From the NCBI GenBank assembly GCA_035519675.1, contig DATIWB010000020.1, forward strand, positions 1 through 64,000: a stretch of 64,000 nt of DNA, given 5' to 3'. Below are positions 25,717-34,812 of the stretch, piece by piece; within the stretch, counting starts at the first letter, position 1, and every line of letters begins with the position of its first letter. This DNA comes from RPRB01 sp035519675. GTDB lineage: Bacteria; Myxococcota; Myxococcia; Myxococcales; Myxococcaceae. The notes below the pieces were generated by a model. It ran no database searches. It saw only the letters and a program-made list of their open reading frames with translations, and had not been told where the DNA came from. The translations under genes were made by a program, and so were the position numbers.

Positions 25717-26660
25717 CCGGGCGCCCCCGGGTTCCACGGCGCGATCGGCCCCACCGGGCGCGCCTCCACCACCTCCGGGCCCAGCAGCGTGGCGCGGGGG
25801 ACGGGCGCCGGCGGCACCGGTGGCGGAGGCGGCAGCGCTCCCTCGCGGTCGAGCACCAGGGCGGCCAGGGCGTCGAGGCGGGCCAGCGTGGCCCCGGCCT
25901 CCACCAGCGCGACCAGCAGCACGGCGACGAACTTGGCCCCTGCGGCGGCGACTCCCGGTCCGGGCGCGCCGGCGGCCAGGACCTGGAACCCTCCAGCGAG
26001 GAGACCGGCGGGGATCGCGGTGACCACCCAGGCCAGGAGGAGGAAGCCCGGTCGGGCGAGGAGGATCCCCAGCGCCTCGGCGGCGGCCGCGCGCACGCGC
26101 ACCGGGCGCACCACCGAGACCACCAGGCCGAGCTCGAGCCACAGCGCCGCCGCCGGCCCGAGGAGCGCGCCGAGGCTGAGGACCGCGGCGACGCCCACCG
26201 CTCCGAGGGCCGACACCACTGGCCCCCCGAGCGCCAGGGCCACCGCGCTGGAGACGAGCACGCCCCAGAACCAGACGCTGAGCGCGGTGTCCACGACGAC
26301 CGCCGCGGCCGCCCAGGCGATGCCCCGGAGGCCGGCGGTTGCAGCCGCAACGCCAGGGGAGGCGCTGGTCCGCAGGCGGGCCGCCCCGGCGCGGACGGCG
26401 ATCGCCAGCACCACCGCCCGGCCGAGCGACGCCACGAGGAGCAGGCCCGTGCCTGCCAGCAGCAGGGTCTCCTCGAGCCGGAGCGCGGGGTCGGAGAGGA
26501 AGAGCGCCGGCCACAGCACCCTCTGGGCCAGCTGGCCGATGGCCAGCACCCCGGCGAGGGCCAGCAGCGCCGGGAGGGCCGAGACCGCCGCGCGCAGACC
26601 GAGCTGGAGCAACCACCCCGGGTGCGCGGGCCGGGGCGCGGCGACGGTCCCCGGGCTCAT
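25713..26660 (-). CDS. multi-pass membrane protein of unknown function in the Mla-type operon
   Basis: A 315-residue protein with about seven Ala/Leu/Val-rich helices (ALPALLALAGVLAIGQLAQ, LLLAGTGLLLVASLG, VALALGGPVVSALGAVGVAA and others) and a Pro-rich cytoplasmic tail (PPPPPVPPAPVP). No known family is evident. It overlaps MlaD upstream and the VOC gene downstream by four bases each, so it is co-translated with lipid-transport genes and may belong to the same process. Confidence 0.7.
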   Translation of the reverse strand: MSPGTVAAPRPAHPGWLLQLGLRAAVSALPALLALAGVLAIGQLAQRVLWPALFLSDPALRLEETLLLAGTGLLLVASLGRAVVLAIAVRAGAARLRTSASPGVAAATAGLRGIAWAAAAVVVDTALSVWFWGVLVSSAVALALGGPVVSALGAVGVAAVLSLGALLGPAAALWLELGLVVSVVRPVRVRAAAAEALGILLARPGFLLLAWVVTAIPAGLLAGGFQVLAAGAPGPGVAAAGAKFVAVLLVALVEAGATLARLDALAALVLDREGALPPPPPVPPAPVPRATLLGPEVVEARPVGPIAPWNPGAPG

Positions 26661-27859
26661 CGCGCCGTCGCGTCCGTCGGGGGCGGAGGCGGTCCCGGTG
26701 GGGGTGAAACCGTGCTCAACGGCCTGCCGTCGGAGGGCTGTCCGGCCTGCTCGAGCCCGCCCTTGTTGCTCACCGTGATGCGCACCAGCTCCTGGAGCAC
26801 CTTGTTGCGCTTCACGTTGCCGAGCACGGTCCGCAGGTCGTCGTACACGCTGGGGTCCACCACCAGCGCGCCCAGGGTCCCCTCTCCGGCGCGGATCTTC
26901 GCGGCGATCGCCCGAAGGTCCTCGGACATCGCCCCCAGGTTCTGGAAGAGGTTCCGGGCATCGCCGTACACCAGCTGGTAGACCGCCCCGTTCTCGGTGG
27001 TGCGCGCATCGTGGAGCAAGGTGGCGATCTCCCCGGCGGCGTCGCCGAGCTGGCCCACGGCCTTCCCCGCCTTCGGGTCGTAGAGCAGCGCGTGGAGCGC
27101 GCCGTCCCCGGTGCGCGCGCCCTCGAGCACCAGGGAGAGCTGCTCCAGGGCCCGCTCGGCCTGGGTGGAGACGTCCGCGGTCTTGACCAGGAGCCGGTGG
27201 ACCTCCGCGGCGCCCTTCTGGTCGTAGATGAGCGCGTGGAGCGCGCCGTTCCCCCGCTCGATGCCCCCCAGGATGCTCCGGACGCTGGCCAGGGAGGCGG
27301 TCAGGTTCTTGGCCACCTCGGGATCGGCAAAGGCGTCGGTGAGCTTGCGCACGTTCTCGCTGGCCGCGATCAGGTTGTCGATCAGCGCGCCACTGTTCTT
27401 GAGGATCGAGGCGAGGTCACCCGACGAGGCGCTGGGGATGGCCCCGTTCACCGGGATGGGATCTCCCTCGGAGGTCCCGAGCGAGATGTCGATCGCCTTG
27501 TCCCCGAGCACGCCGCGCCCACCCACCCGGGCCACGCAGTCGGTCCGGACGCGCGGGGCGAAGGTCTTGGACATCTCGATGACCACGTCGATCTTCTTGT
27601 CGCCGAGGTCCGGGGAGAAGGAGATCGACACCACCCGGCCGACCTCCAGGCCACCCAGCCACACCGGCGAGTCGCGCTTGAGACCCTCCACGTTCTCGAA
27701 GAACGCGTGGTAGCGAACCTGCCGGTCGAACAGGCGGTTCTCCTTGCCGATGAGGAGCACCACGAATCCGAAGAGGATCAGCGCCAGGCCCACGAACAGC
27801 CCCGCCCGGACGATCAGCCGGCGTTCGCGCTGGGTGGCAGTCTCGGTGGGGGTCACCAT
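26657..27859 (-). CDS. MlaD-type MCE-domain lipid transport protein
   Basis: A 400-residue periplasmic protein anchored by an N-terminal helix (LFVGLALILFGFVVLLIG). The single MCE domain spans about 45-145 with YHAFFENVEGLKRDSPVWLGGLE beginning it and GGRGVLGDKAIDISLG later. The rest is helical with repeated NGALHALIYD, DGALHALLYD and GTLGALVVDPSVYDD units, a feature of longer MCE proteins, followed by a Pro tail. It binds phospholipid and works with the adjacent permease and ATPase. It starts five bases after the ATPase stop. Confidence 0.93.
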   Translation of the reverse strand: MVTPTETATQRERRLIVRAGLFVGLALILFGFVVLLIGKENRLFDRQVRYHAFFENVEGLKRDSPVWLGGLEVGRVVSISFSPDLGDKKIDVVIEMSKTFAPRVRTDCVARVGGRGVLGDKAIDISLGTSEGDPIPVNGAIPSASSGDLASILKNSGALIDNLIAASENVRKLTDAFADPEVAKNLTASLASVRSILGGIERGNGALHALIYDQKGAAEVHRLLVKTADVSTQAERALEQLSLVLEGARTGDGALHALLYDPKAGKAVGQLGDAAGEIATLLHDARTTENGAVYQLVYGDARNLFQNLGAMSEDLRAIAAKIRAGEGTLGALVVDPSVYDDLRTVLGNVKRNKVLQELVRITVSNKGGLEQAGQPSDGRPLSTVSPPPGPPPPPTDATAR

Positions 27860-27864
27860 CGTCG

Positions 27865-28646
27865 TCAGTCCAGCCGGGCCTCGCCCTTGCGCGCATCGAG
27901 GAACGCCCGGACCTCCTTCATGGTGCTGGCCTTCATCTCCGCCACGGTGCCCACCTGCACGATGCGCCGGTTGGCCAGCAGCGCAACCCGGTCCGACACC
28001 GTGAAGGCGCTCTGCATGTCATGAGTCACCACGATGGAGGTGCACCGCAGCTTGGCGCGCATGCTGCGGATCAGCTCGTCGATGGTGCGGGTGCTGATCG
28101 GGTCCAGCCCGGTGGTGGGCTCGTCCCAGAGGATGACCTCGGGCTCGGTGGCGATGGCCCGCGCCAGGCCCACGCGGCGCCGCATGCCGCCCGAGAGGTC
28201 CGAGGGCCGCATGGTCTCGATGCCCGGGAGGTTGACCAGGCCGAGCACCCGCGCCACCCGGGAAGCCCGCTCCTGCTCGGGCATGTCCGGGAAGTGCTCC
28301 CGCAGGGGGTACTCGATGTTCTCGCCCACCGAGATGCTGTCGAACAGGGCGGAGGCCTGGAAGACCATGGCCACGCGCCGCCGGATGGGGAGGAACTCCT
28401 TCTCGCCGTAGCCCGAGAGGTCGCGGCCGTCGAAGACGATCCGACCGCCATCGGGGTCCATCAGCCCGATGAGGCACTTGAGGAGCACGCTCTTGCCGGC
28501 GCCCGAGCCGCCGATGACGGCGATCGTCTCGCCCCTTCGCACCTCGAGCCACAGGTCGTCGAACACGACCTTGGGGCCGAAGGCCTTCTGGAGGCCCTCG
28601 AAGCGGATCAGCGCCTCGGAGGGGGCGGTCGTGGCGGCGGGGGCGG

Positions 28647-28650
<4 letters not shown>
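27865..28650 (-). CDS. MlaF-type ABC transporter ATPase
   Basis: A 261-residue ATP-binding subunit: Walker A GGSGAGKSV, signature LSGGMRRRVGLARAI, Walker B VILWDEPTTGLDP, and the switch histidine in VVTHDMQ. The nearest relatives are the MlaF/Ttg2A ATPases that drive phospholipid trafficking between the membranes. GTG start at 28650 overlaps the permease stop (GTGA). Confidence 0.95.
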
Positions 28651-29494
<844 letters not shown>

Positions 29495-29498
<4 letters not shown>

Positions 29499-30028
29499 TT
29501 CACCCGCTCCGTGGCGAAGCCCTGCACCACCCTGCCGAGCGCCGGGGCCTGCTGGTCATAGACGCCGCGCGGGCTGGTGTAGGTGAAGTCGTAGATGCAG
29601 CCGTCCTTCTTCAGGGTCCACAGCCCCAGCTCCACCGGGACGCCGTCGAGCTTCGCCCGCCAGCGCGAGAAGAGCGCCTCCCGTCCGTCCACCATCTCCT
29701 CCCGCTCCTCGAGCCGCTCGGTCTGGGTGAAGCCCACCAGCTGCTGCCGGCGCAGCGCCGCGAGCGGGGCCTCGTGGTAGTCCTGGCACATCGAGCTGAC
29801 CGACAGCGTGTGACCGCTGGAGTCTCTCACCCAGGCCACGTCGACGTCGCTGAGCGACACCCGGCGCCAGTCCGGCCCCGGGTCCCCGAAGCGGTACCGC
29901 GTCCGCTCCTTGCTGACCTGCCCCTGCTGAACGTTCACTCCCGAGCAGGCCGCAAGGACGAGCGCGCCGAGCAGCAGAGGAGCCACGAGACGGAGGGGCA
30001 CGGGTGAATCGAGACCTTCCCACAGCAT
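29495..30028 (-). CDS. lipoprotein at the head of the Mla-type operon
   Basis: A 177-residue exported protein with a lipobox in LVLAACSG (Cys at about 28), so probably attached to the outer or inner membrane. The mature part is a compact alpha/beta protein (WRRVSLSDVDVAWVRDSSGH, LKKDGCIYDFTYTSP) without a recognised domain. Its stop overlaps the permease start (GTGA), tying it to lipid transport; it may be an outer-membrane partner. The ATG at 30028 is used; GTG at 30001, closer to the signal segment, is also possible. Confidence 0.75.
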
Positions 30029-30068
30029 CCCCGCCGAGTTGCAGTCTTTCGCGGCGGCGGTGAAAGTG

Positions 30069-30097
30069 TTGACTCTGCACGCCCGTTCAGGCAGGGT
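30069..30097 (+). promoter_or_regulatory. lexA promoter
   Basis: TTGACT at 30069-30074 is a good -35 element. A weak -10 (CAGGGT, 30092-30097) follows after 17 bases. The SOS operator lies exactly between the two, so LexA binding would block RNA polymerase. Confidence 0.5.
30075..30091 (+). promoter_or_regulatory. LexA-binding (SOS) box, myxobacterial type
   Basis: CTGCACGCCCGTTCAGG fits the Myxococcus xanthus LexA consensus as I remember it (CTRHAMRYBYGTTCAGS) at every position and also has the general CTG-N10-CAG form. Its place inside the promoter, 41 bases before the lexA start, indicates autoregulation. Confidence 0.75.
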
Positions 30098-30131
30098 GAA
30101 GTCGCTCGGAGAGCTTGCTGCGGAGGGCACG

Positions 30132-30785
30132 ATGGAAGAGCTGACCGGCAGACAGCGCGAGATCCTCCACTTCATCGTCCGGCAGACCGAGGAGCGCGGC
30201 TTCCCTCCGACCATCCGTGAGATCGGCGAGGAGATGGACATCCGGTCCACCAACGGGGTGAACGACCATCTCAAGGCCTTGGAGCGAAAGGGGTATCTGC
30301 TCCGGGGCGAGCAGCAGTCGCGGGCGCTGGTGCCGACGAAGCGCGCCCGGCTCGTTCTGGGGATGGGCGCGCCCCGCCGTGACTCCGGGATGATCGAGGT
30401 GCCGCTGCTGGGCAAGGTGGCGGCCGGTGCGCCGCTGCTCGCGGTGGAGAACGTCGAGGACTCGGTCCGGATCGACAGCTTCCTGCTCGGCGGGAACGGC
30501 AAGGAAGTGTTCGCGCTCCGGGTGAAGGGCGATTCGATGGTGGACGACGGCATCCACGACGGGGACTACCTCTTCGTGCGCAAGACGCCCACCGCCAGGG
30601 AAGGCGAGATCGTGGTGGCGCTCATCGAGGACGAGGCGACCTGCAAGCGCTACTACCCCGAGGGCGACCGGATCCGTTTCCAGCCGGCGAACAAGGCGAT
30701 GGCCCCCATCTACGTGCACAAGACCCAGTTCCGCTCGACGATGATCCTCGGGCAGGTGGTGGGCGTGTACCGCAAGGTGCACTGA
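30132..30785 (+). CDS. lexA: LexA repressor
   Basis: A 217-residue SOS repressor. The N-terminal winged helix has GFPPTIREIGEEMDI and STNGVNDHLKALERKGYL. The self-cleavage site is Ala98-Gly99 in VAAGAPLLA, and the Ser135 (GDSMVDDGI)/Lys172 (ATCKRYY) catalytic pair is intact. GGAGGG precedes the ATG at 30132. On DNA damage, RecA filaments trigger self-cleavage and release of SOS genes; the box upstream indicates that it controls itself. Confidence 0.97.
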   Translation: MEELTGRQREILHFIVRQTEERGFPPTIREIGEEMDIRSTNGVNDHLKALERKGYLLRGEQQSRALVPTKRARLVLGMGAPRRDSGMIEVPLLGKVAAGAPLLAVENVEDSVRIDSFLLGGNGKEVFALRVKGDSMVDDGIHDGDYLFVRKTPTAREGEIVVALIEDEATCKRYYPEGDRIRFQPANKAMAPIYVHKTQFRSTMILGQVVGVYRKVH

Positions 30786-30825
30786 GGCCGCCGCCCTTCG
30801 GGCCTTCAGGAGCTCGGCGGCGGCC
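30786..30825. terminator. hairpin between lexA and the converging nlpD-type gene
   Basis: GGCCGCCGCC (30786-30795) pairs perfectly with GGCGGCGGCC (30816-30825) across a 20-base loop. It starts at the lexA stop and includes the last codons of the converging gene. No T tract. Confidence 0.5.
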
Positions 30826-31942
30826 CGAGGAAGTCAAGCGGATCCACCGGCGCCCCGTCCTGGCGCACCTCGAAGTGGAGGTGGGGGCCGCTGGTCTTGC
30901 CCGACTCGCCCACCGTGGCGATGACCTGTCCCTCACGCACCGGCTGGCCGGTCCGCACCCGGAGGTCCCGGTTGTGGGCGTAGACCGTCACCAGCCCGTG
31001 GGCGTGCTCGATGATGACCAGGAGCCCGTAGCCCTGCTGGGGACCGGCGAAGAGCACCGAGCCCTCGGCGGCGGTGCGAACCGGCGTGCCCGCGGGCGCG
31101 GCCAGGTCGATGCCGTCGTGCGGTGACTTCCCCTTCCGGCCGAAGCGCGCATAGAGCACCCCTCGCAGCGGCCACCGGAGCTGCCCCGAGCTGCGCCTGA
31201 CGCTCGCCAGGGGCGCCTTGCCCACCTGGGCCGTGGATGGAAGGGCCCCGAGCACGCTGGATTCGATGCGGCCCGGACCGTGCGGATCCCTCCGGGCGGC
31301 GGCCGCCGCTCGGTCCGGGGCAGGCTCCGCCTCCGGCGCAGGCGCGGGCTGCGGTGCCGCGGCCGAGTCCCGGGGCAATGCCCGCGCGGGCGTCCCCGCC
31401 GCATCGAAGGCGGCCGCCAGCGCCGGCGGAAGCACGGGCGAGGCCTCGCCGTCCACCGAGGCGCGCGGCGCCGGAGCCTGTTCCGGCACGGAGGACGGCG
31501 GCGCGTCCTTGCCCGCCGGAGCAGGCACGACCAGCACCTGCCCGACAGCGAGCGGGCTCGAGACCGAGATCCCGTTCATCTCCGCGAGCGCCCCGGGGGT
31601 GATGCCCAGCTCCCGGGCGATCCGGTACAGCGTCTCCCCCTGGGCCACCCGGTGCGTTCCCGGAGCAGGAGCCGGCGAGGCTGCCACCGCATGCCGCTCG
31701 TCCACCAGGTCCGGCTCGGCGTGCGCCGGCGCGAGGACCACTCGTGGCCCTTCGGGCGTCATCCGTCGGGGCGCGGGGAGGTCATCGGTCCTCAGCGAGG
31801 TTCGCCGCCCGGGGCGCTCGCCGCTCACCGGCGTCCCGCACCCCGGCGCGAGCGCCGTCAGAGCCCCGACCGTGCAGAGCGCACCGATGGCGCGCCGCCG
31901 CGCGGCAACGAACGCCAGGGTCGGGGTGGGAACCCGAAGCAC
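30806..31942 (-). CDS. NlpD-type lipoprotein with LysM and M23 peptidase domains
   Basis: A 378-residue envelope protein. A signal region ends at a likely lipobox Cys (ALAPGC, Cys35). One LysM domain (THRVAQGETLYRIARELG) binds peptidoglycan, a long Ala/Pro linker follows, and the C-terminal M23 domain has HDGIDLAAPAGTPV and SGPHLHFEV with the metal ligands H-x3-D and HLH intact, so it may be a true endopeptidase rather than an inactive amidase activator. It lies 49 bases after surE on the same strand, the usual surE-nlpD neighbourhood. Confidence 0.9.
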   Translation of the reverse strand: MLRVPTPTLAFVAARRRAIGALCTVGALTALAPGCGTPVSGERPGRRTSLRTDDLPAPRRMTPEGPRVVLAPAHAEPDLVDERHAVAASPAPAPGTHRVAQGETLYRIARELGITPGALAEMNGISVSSPLAVGQVLVVPAPAGKDAPPSSVPEQAPAPRASVDGEASPVLPPALAAAFDAAGTPARALPRDSAAAPQPAPAPEAEPAPDRAAAAARRDPHGPGRIESSVLGALPSTAQVGKAPLASVRRSSGQLRWPLRGVLYARFGRKGKSPHDGIDLAAPAGTPVRTAAEGSVLFAGPQQGYGLLVIIEHAHGLVTVYAHNRDLRVRTGQPVREGQVIATVGESGKTSGPHLHFEVRQDGAPVDPLDFLGPPPSS

Positions 31943-31991
31943 CAGGGAACACGCCTCCAGTGGACAGGTGTACCCCGGAACCCGGGGCGCA

Positions 31992-32765
31992 TCAGATTTT
32001 CGCCGGCCCGCGGCGCTGGAAGCCCTCCACCGGCCAGCGCACCAGCTCCTCCATGAGCGGCTGATTCGTCAGGTCGAGCAGGACCGGGGTGACGGAGATC
32101 AGCTGCTCGTCGAGGACCGCGTTGCAGTCGCTCCCGGGCAGATCCTCGTGCGAGTACTCGGTCCCGCCGATCCAGTAGTACCGGCGGCCGCGGGGGTCGG
32201 TGTTCTCCACCACCTGGTTCCCGTAGCTGTGCCGGCCCAGCCGGGTGAGCGCCCAGCCCCGCGGCTCCGAGCCGGGGACGTTCACGTTCAGCAGTAGCCG
32301 GGGTGGGAGCGCCTGGGAGAGCGCAGCCCGGGTGAGCGAGCCGGCGAACCGGGCGGCGTGGGTGAAGTCGAGCCCGCGCCCCCGGGCCACCAGGCTGAAG
32401 GCGATGGCCGGCACACCGAGAAGGGTCGCCTCCATCGCCGCGGCCACCGTCCCCGAGTAGATGACGTCGTCCGCCATGTTCGGGCCGTGGTTGATGCCGG
32501 AGACGGCGAGGGCGGGCAGCCCGTCCTTCATCAGGTGGTGGATGGCCAGGTACGCGCAGTCGGTGGGAGTGCCGTCCACCGAGAACCAGCGCTCCTTCAC
32601 CTTCCGGATGCGCAGGGGGCGAGCGAGGGTGATGGCGTGCGAGGCTGCACTCTGCTCGTGCTCGGGGGCCACCACCCACACCTCGCCGAGCGGCTCCACC
32701 GCCTCGACCAGCGCGGCGAGCCCCTCGGACCCGATGCCGTCGTCGTTCGAGACCAGGATCCGGAT
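31992..32765 (-). CDS. surE: 5'/3'-nucleotidase SurE with apparent ATC start codon
   Basis: A survival-associated nucleotidase removing phosphate from nucleoside monophosphates. The frame reads MRILVSNDDG if the ATC at 32765 is read as initiator, exactly the canonical SurE N-terminus with metal-binding Asp8-Asp9. Between the in-frame TGA at 32769-32771 and this motif there is no ATG, GTG or TTG (codons GTC ATC CGG ATC CTG). GGAG at 32773-32776 sits seven bases before the ATC. Later motifs are DGTPTDCAY, VSGINHGPNMADDV and YSGTVAAAMEA. Length 257 residues is normal. Starting at the first ATG (32699) would delete the catalytic aspartates. Confidence 0.9.
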   Translation of the reverse strand: MRILVSNDDGIGSEGLAALVEAVEPLGEVWVVAPEHEQSAASHAITLARPLRIRKVKERWFSVDGTPTDCAYLAIHHLMKDGLPALAVSGINHGPNMADDVIYSGTVAAAMEATLLGVPAIAFSLVARGRGLDFTHAARFAGSLTRAALSQALPPRLLLNVNVPGSEPRGWALTRLGRHSYGNQVVENTDPRGRRYYWIGGTEYSHEDLPGSDCNAVLDEQLISVTPVLLDLTNQPLMEELVRWPVEGFQRRGPAKI

Positions 32766-32768
32766 GAC

Positions 32769-34061
32769 TCAGCTCCGACCGCGGCCAAAGGTGCCCCGGC
32801 CCGGGTAACGCGCGCCGGCGCCGAGGGCCTCCTCGATGCGCAGCAGCTGGTTGTACTTGGCCACCCGGTCGCTGCGGGAGAGCGAGCCGGTCTTGATCTG
32901 CCCGCAGTCGAGCGCCACCGCGAGGTCGGCGATGGTGACGTCCTCGGTCTCGCCCGACCGGTGGCTCATCACCGAGCGGTACCCGGCCCGGTGGGCCATC
33001 CGCACCGCGGCGATGGTCTCGGTGAGGGTCCCGATCTGGTTCACCTTGACGAGGATGGCGTTCGCCACCCCGCCGTCGATGCCGCGGGCGAGCCGCTCGA
33101 CGCTGGTGACGAACACGTCGTCGCCCACCAGCTGCACCGAGCCGCCGAGCGCCCGGGTCAGCGCCGCCCAGCCCTCCCAGTCGTCCTCCGCCATCCCGTC
33201 CTCGATGGAGACGATGGGGTACTTGCGGCACAGCTGCTCGTAGAACCCGATCAGACCCGCCGCGTCGTACGTCTTGCCCTCGCCCTTCAGCGCGTAGCGC
33301 CTGGCCTTGCCATCGAAGAACTCGCTCGCCGCGACGTCGAGCGCCAGCGCCACGTCCTTGCCCGGCGCGTACCCCGCGGCGGAGATGGCCTCGGTGACCA
33401 GGACCAGGGCCTCCTCGTTGGTGGGCAGGTCCGGTGCGTAGCCCCCCTCGTCCCCCACCCCGGTGGCGAGCTTCCGCGACTTGAGCCCCTTCTTGAGCGC
33501 GTGGAACACCTCGGACCCCATCCGCAGCGCCTCGGCGAAGGTCGGCGCGCCCACGGGGACGATCATGAACTCCTGGAAGTCCACCCGGGTGTCGGCGTGG
33601 GCGCCGCCGTTGAGGATGTTCATCAGCGGCACCGGGAGCGTCCGGGCCTGGGTGCCACCGACGTAGCGCCAGAGCGGCAAGCCGGTGGCCTGAGCGGCGG
33701 CGTGGGCCGTGGCCAGCGACACGCCGAGGATGGCGTTCGCTCCGAGCTTGCCCTTGTTCGGCGTGCCGTCGAGCTCGAGCATCCGGGTGTCGATGGAGGC
33801 CTGGTCCAGGGCGTCCATCCCGACGAGGGCCGGGGCGATGACGTCGCGGACGTTGGCCACCGCCTTGCGGACACCCTTCCCGCCGTAACGGGCGGGCTCG
33901 CCGTCGCGCAGCTCGATGGCCTCGTGCGCGCCGGTGGACGCCCCGGACGGGACTGCAGCCCGGCCCAGGTCGCCGCCGTCGAGCGTGACCTCCACCTCCA
34001 CGGTGGGATTGCCGCGGGAGTCGAGGATCTCCCGGGCGACGATGTCGATGATCTCCGTCAT
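32769..34061 (-). CDS. eno: enolase
   Basis: Interconverts 2-phosphoglycerate and phosphoenolpyruvate. A 430-residue protein with all landmarks: VAREILDSRGNPTVEVEV, GASTGAHEA, SIEDGMAEDDWEGW, GDDVFVTSV, ILVKVNQIGT with the catalytic Lys, SHRSGETEDVTIADLAV and QIKTGSLSRSDR. The ATG at 34061 is the canonical start; AAGG precedes it. The stop is three bases ahead of the surE initiation codon, so the two are translationally coupled. Confidence 0.97.
   Translation of the reverse strand: MTEIIDIVAREILDSRGNPTVEVEVTLDGGDLGRAAVPSGASTGAHEAIELRDGEPARYGGKGVRKAVANVRDVIAPALVGMDALDQASIDTRMLELDGTPNKGKLGANAILGVSLATAHAAAQATGLPLWRYVGGTQARTLPVPLMNILNGGAHADTRVDFQEFMIVPVGAPTFAEALRMGSEVFHALKKGLKSRKLATGVGDEGGYAPDLPTNEEALVLVTEAISAAGYAPGKDVALALDVAASEFFDGKARRYALKGEGKTYDAAGLIGFYEQLCRKYPIVSIEDGMAEDDWEGWAALTRALGGSVQLVGDDVFVTSVERLARGIDGGVANAILVKVNQIGTLTETIAAVRMAHRAGYRSVMSHRSGETEDVTIADLAVALDCGQIKTGSLSRSDRVAKYNQLLRIEEALGAGARYPGRGTFGRGRS
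32773..32776 (-). promoter_or_regulatory. Shine-Dalgarno that decides the surE start
   Basis: GGAG inside the last sense codons of eno, with a seven-base spacer to the ATC at 32765. No other purine-rich site fits the CTG at 32756 or the ATG at 32699 as well. Confidence 0.65.
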
Positions 34062-34128
34062 GGCCCGGGCCTTGTACGCACCCTCGGGGAGCGCGGGCAA
34101 GGCCGGCGATCACCCGCCGGGACGCGGG

Positions 34129-34326
34129 TCAATGCAGGCGGCGGAGATCGATGACCACGACGCCGCGCTTGGGCTTCTCCTCGCGGCCGTCCTGGTCACT
34201 GCGGCGCACGGGGCGCTCACGCTCCTCGGGAGCCGGCAGCGGCAGCTCCACCGCCGGTCGCTCGCGCTCGTCCCGCTCCCACCGATCCCGGCGGTCGACC
34301 TGGTCGATGACGAAGCTGTCGAGCAT
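34129..34326 (-). CDS. small charged conserved-looking protein
   Basis: A 65-residue protein: a hydrophobic start (MLDSFVIDQVDRRDRW), a disordered middle rich in Arg/Glu/Asp with ELPLPAPEERERP, and the end KRGVVVIDLRRL. I recall similar short proteins in other myxobacteria but no assigned role. The sequence is strongly biased and would be unlikely as a random frame. It lies between the SRPBCC gene and eno, all on the same strand. Confidence 0.6.
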   Translation of the reverse strand: MLDSFVIDQVDRRDRWERDERERPAVELPLPAPEERERPVRRSDQDGREEKPKRGVVVIDLRRLH

Positions 34327-34384
34327 TGCCACATTGTAATGCCTGAGGTCCCCCCCGCAAGCGCGACTCTGGGCCGCCCGGAGC

Positions 34385-34810
34385 TCAGGGCTGTTCCGAT
34401 CGTTTCTTGAATGCTTCCAGCAGCTTGGGGAGCGACTGATCGACCAGCGCATTCACGATGGACCGCGGTACCAGCGGACCCACTCCCACCTCGATGGTGT
34501 ACGTGGCGCGCGTCTTTCCGTCGGGCGTGGGCTCGAGCGTCCAGCTGCCGTGGTTGTCGCGCATCACCTCGCCCTTGACGAACGTCCAGCGCACCGCACG
34601 CGGTCGGTCCTCGACGTGGTGGAGCGTGTAGTGGATGCGCTTGACGAGATCGATGCCGTAGTGGACGTCGGCCTCGTTGCCCCGCCGGTTGGCAGTCTTC
34701 GCCTCCTTCACCTCGGGGAGGAACTCGGCGTAGCGGTCGTAGTCGATGATGACGTCGAACACCCGGTCGGGTGGCGCGTCGATGACGATGCTCCGGGTGG
34801 CTCCGGCCAT
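34385..34810 (-). CDS. SRPBCC/START-like protein (Coq10/RatA-type cyclase-dehydrase family)
   Basis: A 141-residue lipid-binding-fold protein: SIVIDAPPDRVFDVIIDYDRYAEFLPEV-type beginning (here ending at Val34), then WTFVKGEVMRDNHGSW and a C-terminal helix LPKLLEAFKKRSE. The family includes ubiquinone-binding Coq10 and RatA. It starts two bases after the glpX stop, implying co-transcription. Ligand unknown. Confidence 0.85.
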   Translation of the reverse strand: MAGATRSIVIDAPPDRVFDVIIDYDRYAEFLPEVKEAKTANRRGNEADVHYGIDLVKRIHYTLHHVEDRPRAVRWTFVKGEVMRDNHGSWTLEPTPDGKTRATYTIEVGVGPLVPRSIVNALVDQSLPKLLEAFKKRSEQP

Positions 34811-34812
34811 GC

